From: Nectonema munidae
Taxonomy: Eukaryota; Nematomorpha; Nectonematoida; Nectonematidae
Assembly: GCA_030549495.1 (NCBI GenBank)
Contig: JAUIRK010000885.1
Coordinates: 992,001 to 1,056,000 of the forward strand
Direction: 5' to 3'
Length of the DNA stretch: 64,000 nucleotides
Both the position numbers and the translations under genes were made by a program. The notes below the pieces were generated by a model. That model made no database searches and had not been told where the DNA came from. It saw nothing but the letters and a program-made list of their open reading frames with translations. Position 1 is the stretch's first letter; every line of letters starts with the position of its first letter. Below are positions 37,201-52,400 of the stretch, one piece after another.

Positions 37201-40200
37201 GAAAGAATTGAGCCTTGATGTACACCCGTTTTAATGGGAAGAAAGTTTGAATATACATGGTTGACAAAAACACATTGTTTCCGATTCGCTAAAAAAGATG
37301 AAAACAAGTTAAGTGATTTCTGGCTTAAATTGCAATTGTACAAATTTTCTATCAAAATAGTGTGGCTTACTCTATCGAATGCGTGTGACATATCTATGAA
37401 AAGAAGTCTGTCATCATCCTTTTTTTCCAAATAAAAAACGAGTTCTTTCATTAAGTAAGTATGTAGTAATTCTGTAGAATAATTTTTCCTGAAACCAAAT
37501 CGGCAGTGATGGATCAAATTATTATTGGAGATGTAATTGCTGAGTTGAACAAACAAAATTTTTTCAAATATCTTGGTAATATTATGTTGTAAAGTGTGAT
37601 ACATTTACTTAATATCCTGACGTAATTAATAATTTTGTGCATTTAAGTTTTAAGCAATTGCATAATAAATACAGTGCAACTTTAAGAGACAGCGACGTGA
37701 TCAACGTCCGTAATTTAAAGAAGTGGTCATACGTTTACTTCTTCATAATTGACGTTTAATAAACTTTATGTACACTTAAGCGAACCTGTTTTGTCTTTCG
37801 TTTTATTATGAGTCCCTTCTAAAGCCCTGTAATTGAATCATAAACTATTGGTATAGTCAAAAAAATTTAGTCCATTATGACCTAACTTAGATTTTGCGAG
37901 TCTAATTTTTACGTACGACATTTGCTCATGTACTGTACGTAAACGGTATTTGATTTCTATTGAGAAACGAAAATTATGAAGAAAACGAGTTGAAGGAAAC
38001 TGTTTTTAATATAAAAATACTATAGTATAGAATTACATATATATATAAATAATAAATGTGGTAGTCGAAAATCATTTTTTGTTTTCTAACGGGTTTTCAA
38101 CTTGATTAATTCATACTTAAATAAATAACAACATCCGCTTTTATTGCATTCTTGACAAGATATTGCATTTAAGTTATTTGAACAATTGAATTTGTCTTTC
38201 GCACACATTGCTATATGTATTTAATTGTTTACATTGAGTTAAGTTTGATTATCATATCACATAAACTGAGAATCTATTGTTTCCAATAAACGGGTTATAC
38301 ATCTATAACACTTTCTCAATTTTCCGACACTTTGTGGGAAGCTCTTTGCTTTTCGTCTTTATCTGCGTTCCTCTTTTGTAAGTTAAGTTTTTACATTTTT
38401 GTAAGTGAACTAGAAACTTTTTTCAGTACTTTAGCGAAGTTTTGACAAATAATAATGTTCGAATTTTGAAAACATATAAAACCTACGAATTTCAAAATTT
38501 GGATGACAATTTTTTTTTGCGTTTGTATTTCAAAAAATTTATTGTTTGCTTTTCAAATTGTATCGTCAGAGTTGAAGGGTTTGAATAGTAAAGTTAATAT
38601 AAATTAGGTCTGTTGTATAGAAAAAACATACAACAATGAGGAACTCTCAATGAATTGTACAGCGGTTATGTTGTTTATGTCGCAATATATATATCTAAAA
38701 AGTTTAAGAATAAAATTTCATCGCGAAGTTAAAGTTTGAAATGCCCACACATAGAAAAGCATTGAAACTTTCTTCAAGTATGAAAGGTCAACGTAAAATA
38801 GACCAAGTTTTCAGAAATAAATTGCCGGGAAACGATGAACACAACATTTGCTGTGCAACTACTTCTTGTACAAAAGATTATGGAGATGTAAAGAAATCTC
38901 AAAACACGTAATTTTTACTATGATATTTTTTTACAAATAGTTAAATCTATTTTTATCAAAACTCGTTAAATTGATAACTTTAATGGTATTTCAATTTTTT
39001 CATTTTTTTAGACACTTTTGTATAAATGGTTTTTTTATTAAGATATTATGTTAAACAATAATTGAAGTGGGGCAATTTTTAGTAGTCAAAAACACAGTCC
39101 CGCACTCGCGACCAGAAAATTTGCCTGTGCGACCGTAACGTGCAATGTTCTCAAAATAATAGTCAATGTCAGAGACATAAAAATTTTTTGACGCATCTAT
39201 AACTTAGCATTCCAAAAAAAACTTCCAAAAAATAAATTTGTGTGATACTTCATGATTTCCAAATAAAAATTAATTTTTATTTATTGATATCACATTCCTG
39301 AAATTCTTAAAGTACATGTGGTTTAACTACTTTAACTACATTCTTTTTTTGGTAAAAATGTCTGGTTCATGTATAAAAATGTCTGCCCCCCACCAATTAA
39401 ATAGTTATTTTTGTAAATAGAAATATATTAGAATACCTTTCAAAAGTCCAACTTCATTAATAATAACCAGGTATTTATCATGATTATTTTTAAAACCACC
39501 CCTCCCTCTTTTTAAATTATAGAAAGACTTGGTGAATCCATGTTTTGGGGGAAAAATGTGAAGGAATGAGCGAGACCGTATAAAATACAAGAATATAAAA
39601 AAGTTTGGGCTTGTAAATTAAGCGCAAGCTATCTTACCTTTATAATAAGAAAAAGTACAAATAACAAAAGAATAATAAATTGTTTAAGATGAAAAAGGCC
39701 TTACGTTAAGATTTAAGCAATCAAAAATTTCTTTACTTTCAACATCCAAAACATATAAATAATCTTCGGAACTTATCTCCAATGGACAGTAAAAAATTTC
39801 AAAGCGTTGCGACAAGATCTTAAAGCTCTCTAATGCTAAAAAATAAAAATAAGAGCATATACAGTATAAGTTCTATAAATATAATTAAAGGAAAAAATCA
39901 ACTTTTGGTTAAAATAACATAAAGCATAATAAAGACAAATAAGAATTTTTAAGAGAATCGTTTGCTTTCTTTTTCATTGGAATTTTATATATTTAATCAG
40001 ACGGTTTTCATTTCTTTCTACACTGGTATCACACTGGTAGTCAAATGGTTAGCTGCTTATTTAGTACTAAATTCTTACATTCGATTTATGCATTATGTAA
40101 ATGGGAAGTGTTTTTGCGCATTTAAACTATACCAGGGTATCCAGCCTATATTAAACATCTCAGAATGAGGAAAAAAGTTTTCCTTAAATATTTTCTTGTC

Positions 40201-43200
40201 AATTTTGCATGGGTATTTAACTAGACATAATCCCCTTCTGCAAGTATGATGAGTAAAAATATGATATACGAACCCAAAATCAATATTTGTTCGCTTATGT
40301 ATGTTATCCCGACTTCAATCCAATACATACCGCCAAGCCCGTAACCAGAAAATTTTTTAGGAGTTGTTAAATCTAAAAAAGTATACGATCAGAGTGCCTA
40401 AATCTCTATATCCTATGTCCTCTATATCTAAATTGGTCATTTGTAGAAGAGATAATTCATATATTCTATGATTTATGTAAAATGTAAATATTTTCGAAAT
40501 TCTATTTGAATTATTATTAGTTAGTTAACTGCCTCTGTCGCCCTTCTGGTTACGGGCCTGCATACAACATAAAAAGTGTTCTTAGTTAGACAAAATTTGA
40601 TAGTCATGTTGTATTTAATGTGTAATACAATTAATGTTGGGAAATGTTATTGGAAAAGCTAGTATAATCATTATGATCTTATTTCATTGTTCGGATTTAT
40701 TAGGGCGTGAATTGCCATTTAATAAAGTAACGCAATTTTAAAGGCTTTTTATTTTTAGATGCTTTTGCATTATTATTTATTCTAAATAAATTTGTATAAT
40801 AACGGCTTAATCATTGTTGAATTTTTCTGTGGCCCACATTTTGTCATGTGGAAACAGGTTAGGAAACTCTGGAATATACAATAAGTATGCCTCAAACATA
40901 TTCAATTTTGATACAAGAAATTTTTTAAAAGTTGAACTTATATGAGTATTTGACTAATGCGAAGTTTATAAGAAAAGTAAAAACGATACGTTAAAATGGG
41001 TGGGAGCGTTTTCAAGCCTCGCGCACCTCCGAATACGCGCCTGAAATCGACATACCAATTTATAGAGAATCTTTAGTATTCACTATTTTCAATTAAACAC
41101 ATTATAAGGAAAAATCTGAATTTTTATAAAGTAGTTTGATACATGATCTTTAGTATTTTAGGCATTTTGTGCTGTTTTGGGGTGCTGACAGGTTTTTTCA
41201 TGTGTTTACATCTAAGACGTGTTTGAATTATGATATATTAAGAAGGTTCTAGAAAATTGTCCAACGTAGGAAAATGTATGATGTAAACATTAATTTGACG
41301 ACTAAATATTTATTTCCTCTTGACATACTTATGATGTGTATGAATATGTATCATATGTCTATAGTCATTGTGTTGTCTGTTTATAGTTGTCAATCAAAAA
41401 ATGATGCTACTTCATAAACATCCTACTTCACAAAATCTCTATTTATTGATAAGAATGTGTGTATTTGAATATAAATTCAACTCAAATAATATCAATTGAT
41501 GTCTATACGATAACTTATAACTATTTTTAAGGATTTTTATTTCAGTCTTAGAATAAAATTTTATATATGGTTTATGTTTGCCAACATGATGTTTTATTAG
41601 AAGCAATAAAATATCTCAACAATTTATAATTAATATTAAATTTTAATACGCCATCGTTTAACATGTTTAATGGTTATAAAGTAAATCTTTAAACATTGAA
41701 AGACAATTTTTTTGAATTAAATCGAATTTATTGAAAAAAACAAAAAATACATAAAAAAGGTTTGAGGTGAAAATAGTTTGAAGAGTAATTTAACGATGTT
41801 AAGTTTGAGATATGCTCAAAAATTAAAGATCTTCAAAGGGAAAATCATTATTTTTTATTATTAAAATTAATTAATAATAGGGATAAGTTCCCCAAAAGTT
41901 ATTATTTACCATAACAAGTTAAATAAAATATTTCAGAAATAAAGTAATAAAAATTTTCTTTAATATTTGGAATTTAATTTCTTTGTCTAAGTGAGAAATA
42001 GGAAGAATCATAAATTGTTTATGTATGCATTGAATGACATTTTAAATAATTCAAAAATATTTATTTAAATTTACAGGAAAAAAATTAATATTTTTTACAC
42101 TCGAGGAAAAGCCAATATTCTGAAAGAGAGTTGTCACTCATATCTTTATTGGGTTCAGAAGGATCTTTTGTTAGTGTAGTACGGTGAGTCTAAAGAAGAA
42201 AACTCTTTAGAACCTTTCCCATTATTTATGAAGTTACATTTACCTTATTGGTATCATTAATTTTCTTTCGAAGTTGTAAAAGGTCTGAATCAAATTCTAC
42301 GTTTATTGTAAAGAGATTTTGGGCTTTGTAAAGAATATATATTATATATGTATATTTATTAGAGTAAAAATAGGAGTGTTTGAAAAACTTACCTTGAGAA
42401 AATAAAATATTGGCGTCATTTATATTGTTTTTGAAGTCTTCATAACGTATCTTGTATAAAGAAAAATCTTTCTTACCAATAGATGTTCTAAAAAACAAAA
42501 ACATATTTAAAAATGAATAATTTTTATATACAGGAAACCCCCGATTACTGCGATTAATTCGTCCCAAAAATGAGCGTCGTTAGTTAAATTCGCGTTAATC
42601 GAACTTTGAAACTCAAAAAAATAAAATATAAAAATCAGTCATATTTATAAATAAAAGAATTGCTTTTAAACTAATAGTAAAAAAAATGAATAAATTATAT
42701 TTAAAGTTAAAGAAAATTAGAAAAACTAATTTTATTAATTCTAATGAGTTGGTGGTGCACAAACATGATATAAACATTAATCTTTTTTAGTAAAAAACAT
42801 TTTTAATGCTTCTTTGGAAAGTATATTCCTTTTTTTCGTTCGGGATAAATCATATGGCAATAAAGCTGAGTCTAAGTTTCTGCAAATTTGTACACTACGA
42901 TATTCATAGGAATCTGGTTTTAATCGTAGGCTCACTATAACCAAAGTTTCGCAAAATTGTAGAATTTGCATTTCCGCGTTCATGATTTTTAATATCAAGT
43001 AAAAACTTTCCTGCATTTATTGGATTCACGAGATGTGTTATTTATTATTTCATTTGCTCATTCTTAAAAGTTTAAAAATAAGTCAAATATGTATTGGTTG
43101 GTTGGTTTGAGATATCAAAGCACTTTCAACCGTAAGGCTATATGCTCGCATTATGCTTAAGATGGTTAATCACAGTTTTTGTGAATTTGTTTTTAGAGTT

Positions 43201-46200
43201 GGAAGCCTTGGGGATCAAACCCCTGACCTTCAACTGTTAAGCTGAGAGGTATACCCTAACAACCATTGAGGCTCGAAATATGTATTGGAATAAAAAGCTT
43301 AAAAAAATTAATTACAAAATTTTAATTAAATAATTAGAAATAATTTTAATTAAAAATTTTATTTTCTAAATTTATTTAAAGTCATTTTTGTTAAAGCGCG
43401 TTATTTGAAATCAAAGCGCGGTAACCGAAAAACAAGAATTAAAAAAATTTGACGCGCTAATAGAACTCGCGTTAATAAGGGTTTCCTGTATATGGGCGAT
43501 TCGAGGCATAGGATTCATCAATTTTAAGAACGGCTTCTCTCAACAACAGGTTTCAATAGAAACGCGGTTTTTCATTTTTCATAGTTTATTTACTATATTT
43601 ATAGAATTTAAAAATTAAAAAAAAATTCGGGCATTTAATCAAAAATACCAAAAACTTTTCCATAATGTTTTAATTACACACATATGAGGTCGGTGAGTTT
43701 TTTTTAAAATGTTTTCAATATTTTTGTTAATATATTTAATTAATAAGATAATAAGGTTTTTAAATAAATAAATAGGGGCCGTTGAGCGTTTGGCAATTAT
43801 CCTAGAACCAATATCATTGCCTCAAGCCTTGATTTTATCATATCAGCTTCAGTTTTTCCCATCTCTCTTTTACCCTTTTCCTTAGTTTTTTTGATAAAGA
43901 TGTCTAAAAGATAGATGGGGTGCATTTAGAAAACTCTTTAAACACTTTAATTTTAATTGTGTTCTCTGGCTTGTAACCAATCATTGCTTAAGATGAGACT
44001 CTTTATGCGAGTTGTGTGTAGGTATGTATGCATTTTAACGTTTTCAATCCTAAGAAACGATACAAAAACTAGGAATAGTTTGTTACTGAGTTAAACGTGA
44101 AAGTGGACGATAGGAATGTTACATTCCAGGGTCAACTGATATTGTGCAGTCAATGAATTCGCATACAAAACAATGTACTTATCCGTGAAGAATCGAAACT
44201 TAAGGATTGAAAGATTAGATACATTTGTTGAATGATTAGACTGGTTTCGTTTTGTTGTAGTCACAATAGATATTAGGAGAAAAGATATCCTGGAGCAGAT
44301 ATAATGTTTACATGATTGAGAGGAAGTTTCTTATACGTTTTGTTGAGATATAAGAACAAGTCACTTATCTATCTATAGTGATGTTGAACAGAATCAAAAA
44401 GTCAAAAAATGCTTTAACCCTTTGAGGGCCAAAATTTTAAAGACTAATCATCTGCGCTTCTTTTCAATTAAAATTTATATACTTAAATCAGGAAATTTTC
44501 ATTTCTCTCGACAATAGTGTTACACAGATTTTCAAAGGGTCAATTTTTAGTACGTGGCCGTGAATTTTGGGTATAACCCAGTGGCGGATCCAGAAATTTC
44601 TTATAGGGGGGGGGGGGCGAAATCTATTTAAATTTTTTAGAATCACTAATACCTATGTTTTCATATTTTTAACATTATTTTGCCATGAATAAATTGCAAA
44701 AATTTATTTTTTATACATGTAAGGGTATACATTAGTAAGGGTAATTTTCTTAGGGGCGCCTAGGCCCATGAGGCCCACCCCTTGGATCCGCCACTGGTAT
44801 AACCATAGATGACTAAATGAATAAACAAAACAATTTTTAACAGATTTTTCTAAAGATAATTTAGATCAGCGTATAAGAAATGATTCCACGTCTCGAAAGG
44901 CAAAAAAGTTTGCCGCACCTGTACTTTCTTATATTCTACACCCAGGCTGGCTAACCTAAGAGCCCTAGGCCGTATGCATCTCATCAACTTTTATATTACT
45001 GCTTACCATCTAATATTTCTTATATTTAAGGTACTGCCATTTAGAAAGAGGAAAATATTGTTTAGTCGTAGAGATGATCCACCATTGTAGGCAAACAACC
45101 GTAAAAAATGTTCTGTTAGTAAAAATTGGCCTGAGATGTGATTAGCGTTAGCATGACTACACGAATGCAGCGCTGATTACTCTGCTTGATAATAATACAA
45201 ATCTTAGAAATGTTAATTCTTTAAAGTTAGAAAGGGCACTGGGCAAAACTTTAATAATTCGATATCCAGACAGTGGCGGATGAAGGAATTTTCAGTGGGG
45301 AATTTTCAGCTAAAAAGTATTTTTTAAAGTTGAAGTATGCGAAAAACGAACTAAAAAACGTATGATTGAAATTTAAAAGTTAAAATTAAATTTTAATACA
45401 AGTTTTATTTAAAAAATCAAATAATAAAATCCTTTCTTCTATTTGTATCACCAGTGGGGGAGGATCGTAGATATTATCCCTCTAGATCCGTCACCGGTCA
45501 CAGATGTCCAAAGCGACCACAGTATTTAGTTGTTGTATGTCGTGATTATAGGGGTGGTAAGTTTGTTTTAATTTACTATATTTTATATAATATCATTTAA
45601 AAAACTTATTTCTTCGATATGAGTAGAAAATTTACGCTCACAAAGTTTATCAATAAATTCAAAAGTCCAGAACAAAGCGAAACTGATGAATGAAGCTATT
45701 TTGAATTTTTTGTTTTCAAAGATTATTTGTGTATCATATACGAATATTAAAATTATATTTTAATGAAAAAATTATTTGTTTTAACTAGATTCTATAGTCA
45801 TAAATTTGTCAGAAATAGTATATATATATTTTTTAAGTTTTTAGTTCTAGCAAAGCAGATCTATTTTGATTAACCTCTATTGAATTCCATAGGAAATTTG
45901 AGTTCGTGTGCGCCCCTCTACTGCAGGAATAATAACACAAAATGGGTTAATTACCACTTCTAAACATTTTTACACCCTAGTTGTGAAAAATAAATTAAGA
46001 AAGTAATTGGGGTTCTCGATTTAGTATGAAAATATTTATTTAAATTAGTATATTTTTTTGGGAATGTTTAAATATAGAATAAAATTTTGATTGACATTTC
46101 CATTTGAGCAGTTATGGTTATTTGTAAAAGTAAGATATCAAAGCTTCATGTGATTAAAGCTCAATAAATTTAAAAAATTTTAAGACAGTATGTAATCGAT

Positions 46201-49200
46201 CAATTTTTTTTTTGAAAAAGATTAATTGTAAATTTAAAGTATTTTTTGTAGAAAGTATGATTATTATTATCAATAAAATTTTTGATTAATATTCACAACA
46301 GAGTAGACTAATTTAGTAGCAGAATTATAGATATAAAAGTGTTGTACTTTCGAAAGCATATAATTATGATGAGAAGAGAATATAGAAAAGATATTACTTT
46401 TCGTCACTATTTTGAATGGATGGAAGCATGAAGGATTTTTTTTTGCACAATACTTTAGCCTGATTCAGAAAGGATATCGTAATGATGGATGGAGAGAGTC
46501 TACATGGCTCACCATCTACTTGGCAAGGAATGGGTTTGGATGTTGTGATAATGATTTCACTGCATTGACAAATCCTATAGCCATGACCTCCAACTTGAAG
46601 CGCTGCCTGAAATAAATAGTGGGTTGAAAATCTGCTTTAGAAAAAAAAACAAGAAAAAAGGATAATAGCATTGCCGCGTGTATGGCGAAAGAAAGAGATA
46701 ACTGACTATAAAACCAATATCAACATCTATCAAGGGGAAAACGTGTTATGCAAAAAGGGGAACATATAGCACTAAATGACACAGAGACATCTCAGAGACA
46801 GATAAACAGGGAAATGTGTGCGTCAAATAAACTATATTTTTATAGTTAAGAAAAGAAGAAAGTATTCGGAAGAGATGTCATTTTTTGATGCTGCAAAAAT
46901 AAATATTAACCAAATTGGAGTACACAGATAAGTTTATAATAACAGAAATAATTGACTAAAATTTGATTCGTAATCAAGTCTAAGAAATTTATTTTTTATA
47001 AATTTTATTATTGATGAAATATAAAATTATATAGTCATGCATCATTACATTTTTCAAATATTTCCAAAGTTGCGCAAATATTTGAATTTACTAGCCCAGA
47101 AAAGTTGATTTAAAGAAAAAGGAGGGGATTTTTCAGCCCCCTGCACTGAAGCTCCTAATGCCTTTAAAATATACAGATTTATGAGGTTAAAATATTTATA
47201 AAAATAATGCAAAACAAGAATTAAGAAAGAAATATTGGATTTTTATCAGCAATGGAGATATGCGCGAAGGGGCGTGAATAAACTTGTTCTCAGATTAAAA
47301 TTGAATACTACAAGGTCTTGGTTTGGATTTAAAAATGAGGGATTAATTGCTCATAGTTAGTCACGAGTGCTGCAATTTTTCTTTCTTACACCCCATAGTT
47401 CCACCTAATCGAATAAAATTTTAAATCATAATATTTCTTTAGATTCTGTTAGAAATATCGTACTTGGTGTTTTATTTGTATCCATACTTTGTAATGTCTT
47501 TATAATCGCTAGTATTACACCCAATGATATTCCATAAATGGAGAAATAGGGATGTCACAATGGGGAATTGAAGCTAGGACGAAACAATTCTCAATGCTTC
47601 TACTGGAATTGCGATATGATATTATTATATAAAAGAATGCAATTTGTTTAATTTTTATGGTTAGAATATCTTGGATAAGAAAGATAAAATCTTACGTGAG
47701 GGAAACAAAAAAACCAGTAAAAAAATGAAACCAGGATACATATAGATATCTTATAGGCATCACTTGATGATGATGAGTGATGAGCTTTCATTTTTAATCT
47801 CCATATATGTAACGAAGGAGTAATATTTATATAAAAATAGAGCGAGAGAAAGCAGATTGTGGTCAATTTATTAAAAGTATCAATGGCATGTGCCACAAAA
47901 ATGCATTCATCGTGGGAAAAATGATCTACACTACTATTACTACTCAATACTCATGCAAACACGTTTTCAATAAAATAATACTTCATTACTAAATGCTTCT
48001 ACTTTAAAAAGCACCGCTTGCAGACATTTTGGACAGATTACACCCCAAAGTTTTAAAAATCCAAATTTGTTTTAGATCTTTACACTTTTACAATATGTAC
48101 AAAAAACATGCAAAAAACACAAAACAAAGTAAATAAGCATTACATGTACATTGTAGTCGCGTTTTTTTTAAATCAGTTGAGAGACGGGGGTAAATTTTTT
48201 TCTAACAATGGCTGCTAACGGCATTTAAAAGATGGGCGTGAATAGACGGTGTGATTTATCTTTTTCTGGTTTCTTATCATGATGAGATTGAAGGAATATC
48301 ACTTGTTAAGGAAGATAAATATTTTTGTTGATAAGCACTTTCAGTTTTATTTGCAAACTTTTCAATAAAAAGATTATAAAAAAATAAAATTGCTATCTAA
48401 AAGCAGAAAAAGCATGTTCTATATTATTCTAAAAAAATTGTTGTTTGAAGTAATGAAAAGAAAAAGTTGAAAGTAAATGTGAGGAGAAAAGATTCGAGGC
48501 CTACCATAAATACGTATTGAGTACATTCATGATTAAGAATAACCCGCAGAAGATATTCTGAAATTGTTGGTGCTTATAAAGAATATTTGCTGCAACTACG
48601 CAACAAACCAAAAATGTCTGGAGAAATAAATGAAATAGTTAATCCTAACATGACGTGTTTTGAACAAGAAGAAACAATTCGCACATCTTGTATTCCACTT
48701 TCAGCAATGAAGGTTTTTTACTGAGCCAATATCACTGGGTATCGAATCTATGAACGTAGAAAATTTCACTTACGCCTCTGTTATGGTTAGATGGCTAACA
48801 AATAGACTAACTAATTAAATAAAGTAACTAGACAAATAATTTAAAGAATCTTATAGATCATAACAACGGAGCGCATGGTTGACGTTAGGAGGGGCACCCT
48901 GTCATAAAATGCACCAGGCTTTAATAAAAAAAGTCTTAAAAATTTGTGTGTGAGGCATGTCTTACCCTGGGAGCGAAGTTTTTATAAAAATATATTTTCT
49001 AAATTAGCTAAAGCAATATTATATTTTAACTTGTTTGATGCCCTAAACATACTTTCTTGAATATATGCATGAATGCTATAGATGACACAAAATGTTGAAA
49101 CTTACAACAGTGGAGTCTAGACTAGACCAGTATCATCAAGATAAAATAGTTTTAATGAAGGAAATAATGATTGAAAGTTTTACTTCATTGAAGTTTTGAA

Positions 49201-49457
49201 AGGGAATGGAAGTAAATGAATTTCTGAATGGTATCCAGGGATTAAATAATAATCCACTATACTCAGCGTATAATGAACTTCAAAGTGAGGAGAGAATGAG
49301 GCGCGAGATAATTAACTTAGAAAGGAATTACGCCATAATCATCTCATCTCTTTCTTTTAATATCATATTCCAAACAATTTTATTCGATAAAGCACTTTAC
49401 AATTTAATTAAAAGTGTTGCGCGTGTTTAATCAAATTACTTTTTCCTCAGTGCACAC

Positions 49458-49488
<31 letters not shown>

Positions 49489-52400
49489 GGTATAATGAAA
49501 TTACTGCTATGCAGCACACAAAAGGTTCCTCCATATACTGTCGCCCACATGGGAAGAGTAATCCCAATTTTTGTCAAGAGACAAGGGTATATAATCATAT
49601 GTATTATACTATATATATACATCAAAAGACGATTAAATTGATATCTTTTTTTGATTCATAGAGTGAAGTAAATAAGAGGGAAAAGTTTGTGGGAAATTCT
49701 CGTGAAATGGAATTAAAAAAAAGTATAACTAAAAAGAATCACATTTTAGAAAGCAAAATACATGTAAATTGCTGCTAAAAACAACACAAATCAAAAGGAG
49801 TAATTCTAATTTTTGGCAAATAAAAAAACTCTCAATCACTGTCATATATTTTAACAGCGCCACAAACCACCACACTTAATTGATTGTCCTCGTCACAGAT
49901 TAAACGTTGCCCAGTGTTGCCAATTTTGAGAAAAAGTTGCTAAATTCAGCGATGTCATTTTATTTTAAACGACTTTATTTTTCTTTTAGCGACAGAGATC
50001 TTATAGCGATTTTTTCATTTGTTTTTTTGCCGGATATAAAAATATACTGTAGGAACAATTATTTAAGTCTTTCTAATCTTGAAAAATATTTATTTATAAT
50101 TGCATACTTGACTTCTATAGCACAACGTCTTGCGTTGATTTAGGATCAAGACTTCTTTGCTCATAGTTCGACGCACACCGTTCGTGATCAAAATATTCAA
50201 CTGAGGATGTTTTAACAAAAACAGATTTTCAGTGGAAATAACTTGATATGGTTGTTGAATAGGAAGAAAAACAGACACTTTAAAATATTCGACAGAAGTT
50301 CATCGAATTCAACATACGCTTAAAGTTCGTTCAATTTAGTAAACTTTATCAAAATGTATTCAACTTATGAATATTTAAATATACATAAGTAGAACGCTTG
50401 TTTCAAAACTCAATATCAAAACTAAGGAAAGAGATATAATGGATATAAATACTTTAAAGTATATTGATTATTAAGTGTCATTCGAAAAATAGCAATAAAA
50501 TGATCATGAATATCAATTGCCTTTTGAAGTTATTGCAAAAATTGTCATTGTAATGTCATATAAAAATTTGAATTTATAACCTGGATCTCCTAGCAAAGTT
50601 TAGGAAGATTAGTAAGATAATATAAATATTAAACTATTTTTTTTCTAATTAGATCTACTTTTTAGCGATATTTTTATTCAAAAGAAGTAACTTTTATTTT
50701 TGACAGTTGGCAACCTTACTTATGAATGTTGTAATGTTAAACATCTTGCTGTAATTCATAATAAATGGCCCCTAATGCTGCCCAAGAACTTATAACCTTT
50801 CTTCTTGAATGTAAATTTGGTCGAAAAAAGCTTTCTTTTTCCTTTTACTACTTATGACAATCATCAGTTGCAAGTGGGCATAGAAAACGGTGTTTTTCAT
50901 ATCCCATTCATAAAAACCTGTCGCCGCACGACACTACTCTGAAGCAAAAAAGAAACCCGAGTACAATCATATGAAAACAGATTTACTAATTGATTCTTCA
51001 TTTTAGGATTCTCAAAAGTTGGCAGCCACCGATATAGTCACATTTTTGTCGACATTAGAGTAGTTTAATAAAAATCTTAGTTGATGATAAAGAAAAATTC
51101 AAAAATCAAATAATTAGTTCTTCCTTGAATTATGCTGATCTTGAATATCGTAGTTATCCTGAACTTTGATATAACACCGTGTCAGGCATAGGTTGATGCC
51201 TATTCAGAACAATAATATACATACTCGATAGTATTTATATGTGCCTATCTTTTCGTCAGTAAAAAAATACTTTCTTATACGATTCCATCTATCTATGGAG
51301 AAATCATACCGCCATACGCATTTTTCGTACAAGAAAAATAATGTTACTTGACTGTGTTAATTAAAAAACAAAATAAATACAAACTAACGGTCTTGTGATT
51401 GACAAGAAATATTTTCAAAAACACAGTTGTATTGGCTGGCGTAAATGTGGAGAGAAAAGCAAACTAGTATACGTATTTTGTAGTAGTTAACTATTTAGTT
51501 TTTCCATCGTCAATCTCAAAATCGAATTCACAGATAGAACATGTTCGTTAATGTGTTGAAAGTAGATGAAACTAGATAGTATGTCTCAAATGACGGTGTA
51601 GCATCACTAAAACGAAGCTTTGAAGGTATTATTTAGAGGTAGTAGAATATTTATCATAAGAAATAAACTCTGAAAATACTATAAATCAGTTTGTTTCTTT
51701 GAAAGTATAAAAAAATGAATTTAGAAATTTATAAAAAAAATTCATAATTTTTAACATATTTTTAATTTATAAAAAAGTTTGTATATTTAACATTTTCAGT
51801 TCTATTTTCTCCTTTTGAAATTCTATTTTGCCCTTTTGCAATTCTATTTTGCCCTTTTGCGATTCTATTTTGCCTTCTTGCAATTCTATTTGAATATAAA
51901 TTTTTTGATTTTGTGTTTATTTGTTTTGTATATGCATTTTTATTTAAACTTTTTTTTTAAATATTTTAACAGTATTCCAGTTTAAATTTTCTAAATTTTT
52001 GAAAAGGAATTAGCAAATTAAAAATCTGAAATTTTGAAAAATAGTGGAGTATTTTTTGAAAATTTTCCAAAATCAAATTTTAAGAACTGATTCTAGATTA
52101 AAGAATTAGATAGTACCACTTTACGTCAAAATTCAAAAAATGTTTATATAACCGAATCTTATATGTAAAATCGCTAATAAATGCAATCATCCCAAAATCG
52201 AATCTAAAATATTTGGACAGTGAGCCAGAGGTTAACGACGATTGCCTTAAAGAAGTGTTTCTCAAAAGGTGTACGCAGGCACACTAGTGTTCCCCACCAA
52301 ATTCTCAAATAGGACTCATAAATTTTTGATACTTAGGACACTCAATTCCGTACAAAATAATATAAAATTCAGAACACCTTAATACAAAAAAACAAAATTT

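Larger units (their letters stand above)
42531..43488 (-). mobile_element. pogo/Tigger-type element with TA flanks, internally deleted
   Basis: Ends CAGGAAACCC and GGGTTTCCTG are a perfect 10-bp inverted repeat flanked by TA (within TATA on both sides). Inside, a minus-strand ORF (43016-42777) ends in a pattern compatible with a Tigger-type C-terminus ([13 protein letters not shown]), and the ends also carry GCGTTAATCG/CGCGTTAATAA-type subterminal sequence. A SINE has inserted at 43098-43275. No catalytic core remains. Confidence 0.75.

Noticed and set aside
43205-43275. Apparent tRNA gene on the minus strand
   Set aside because: It lies inside a unit flanked by a 13-bp target duplication with a GGTT tail, so it is a SINE head.
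46412-46615. Plus-strand ORF starting [11 protein letters not shown]
   Set aside because: It is the antisense shadow of kinase exon 8.
49414-49641. ORF with a run of ten histidines
   Set aside because: Translation of a CAT microsatellite; no flanking domain.
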